From contig NZ_CABVGP010000005.1 of NCBI RefSeq assembly GCF_902497555.1, positions 1-32,481 on the forward strand: 32,481 nt of DNA. The letters run 5' to 3'. The stretch is from Amycolatopsis camponoti. GTDB taxonomy: Bacteria; Actinomycetota; Actinomycetes; Mycobacteriales; Pseudonocardiaceae. The number at the start of each line of letters is the position of its first letter. The first letter of the stretch is position 1. The notes below the pieces were generated by a model. The model was given only the letters and a program-made list of their open reading frames with translations, was not told the DNA's origin and ran no database searches. A program made the translations under genes and the position numbers. Shown one piece after another: positions 31,980-32,481 of this stretch.

Positions 31980-32481
31980 TCAGCGCTTGTACCGGTAGGG
32001 GATCTCGGTCGGCGTCCCGGTGGGGCCGAAGTCCTGGTTTTCCTCCGGCTCGGCGGGCTGGTCGCTGAACTCGTCGAACCAGCCGCGCGGGGTACCGCGG
32101 GGCGGAGTGGGCGGTTCCTGCCGCGAGGGCTGCGGGAGGGCGGTATCGCGCCCGGGAAAAACCGGCGGCGCCGAGTTCGGGGGAACGGGGGGCATCGTCC
32201 CGGGCCCGGGGAAGACGGGCCGCGCCGGGGCGGCGTGGCGGGCCGGGAAGGGCTGGGGGGTCGACTCCGGGCCGGGGAAGACCGGCTTGGAGCGGGTCGG
32301 TGGGGCGGGGTTGGCGGGCGGAGCCCAGGGAGGGGTGGCTGTCGCCGGGGGGTGCGGGGGGTTGGGGTGCTGGGAGCTGGTGGGGTGCGGCTGGGGTGCG
32401 GGTTGGTGCTGAGTAGGCGCCTGCGGTGACTGCTGCGCGGCGGGCGGTTGCTGCTGGGCAGGCGACTGCTGCGCAGCCGCC
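31980..32481 (-). CDS. Pro/Gln-rich protein, C-terminal part (5' end outside window)
   Basis: The frame is open from the window edge to TGA at 31980-31982, giving about 166 residues. The first part is low-complexity, rich in Gln, Pro and Ala (QQQPPAAQQSPQAP and similar). Three copies of a VFPGP/R-type motif follow at roughly 20- to 40-residue intervals: KPVFPGPES, RPVFPGPGT and PPVFPGRDT. The C-terminus is acidic then basic (WFDEFSDQPAEPEENQDFG ... YRYKR). Such tails occur on actinobacterial cell-envelope and regulatory proteins, including kinases and division proteins. The folded domain lies outside the window, so the product cannot be named. An ATG at 32195 is internal and is not taken as the start because the coding pattern continues upstream. 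Confidence 0.65.
   Translation of the reverse strand, partial: AAAQQSPAQQQPPAAQQSPQAPTQHQPAPQPHPTSSQHPNPPHPPATATPPWAPPANPAPPTRSKPVFPGPESTPQPFPARHAAPARPVFPGPGTMPPVPPNSAPPVFPGRDTALPQPSRQEPPTPPRGTPRGWFDEFSDQPAEPEENQDFGPTGTPTEIPYRYKR

Noticed and set aside
1..32481. tRNA, rRNA, CRISPR, insertion sequence, attachment site or replication origin
   Set aside because: No cloverleaf, spaced repeat array, transposase, terminal inverted repeat pair or DnaA-box cluster was seen.

Overview
The window is very GC-rich, uses many GTG starts with AGGAGG-type ribosome sites, and carries several actinobacterial signature genes: a SecA2 C-terminus, a LysX-type lysyl-tRNA synthetase fused to a phosphatidylglycerol lysyltransferase, a PF09678 (CtaG-like) membrane protein and a cytosolic RNB nuclease. 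It is most likely chromosomal DNA of an actinomycete. A Pseudonocardiales member such as Amycolatopsis is my inference, not something I could test. I see no rRNA, tRNA, insertion sequence, prophage or CRISPR array.

Layout. 1-3036: end of secA2, a strong terminator, a small DUF5565/RLIG1-like RNA ligase candidate, then glutamine-dependent nadE. 3039-6986: a VOC protein and a secreted subtilase (minus strand), an Ogt-type DNA methyltransferase (plus), a 21-bp tandem repeat, a DinB-like protein and a DUF998-like membrane protein. 7009-13241: lysX diverging from panB, then the coupled pair uppP and CtaG-like gene. 13242-13670 holds no confident gene but has a candidate promoter and three strong hairpins ahead of a proline iminopeptidase gene. 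14601-16471: a TetR repressor diverging from an SDR-like protein across a large palindromic operator, then a secreted I36-type protein.

16473-28195 is the most coherent block and looks like a polyamine/GABA uptake and catabolism locus. A minus-strand operon encodes a gamma-aminobutyraldehyde-type dehydrogenase, then PotA, PotD, PotB and PotC. It diverges from a FadR-type GntR regulator followed by a soluble Cache-domain protein. Next, a PucR-type regulator diverges from gabT and an overlapping aldehyde dehydrogenase gene (probable succinate-semialdehyde dehydrogenase), with a perfect 9-bp inverted repeat beside the regulator start. The inferred flow is polyamine import, 4-aminobutyraldehyde to GABA, GABA to succinate semialdehyde, then succinate. 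No amine transaminase, oxidase or glutamyl-polyamine synthetase for the first step lies in the window.

28251-32481: a small conserved hypothetical, an RNB ribonuclease overlapped by a signal-less metal-receptor-fold protein, a CooC/MinD-like ATPase behind a Zur-box-like palindrome, a small SPOR-like protein, and the Pro/Gln-rich C-terminus of a protein that runs off the window.

Gene packing is tight. Seven convergent pairs are separated by 3 nt or less or overlap by up to 26 nt. I found no single dramatic new system. The best leads are the RLIG1-like ligase, the SDR that has lost its catalytic Ser and Lys, the structured leader before pip, the Zur-like box on the ATPase gene, and the FadR-linked soluble Cache sensor.
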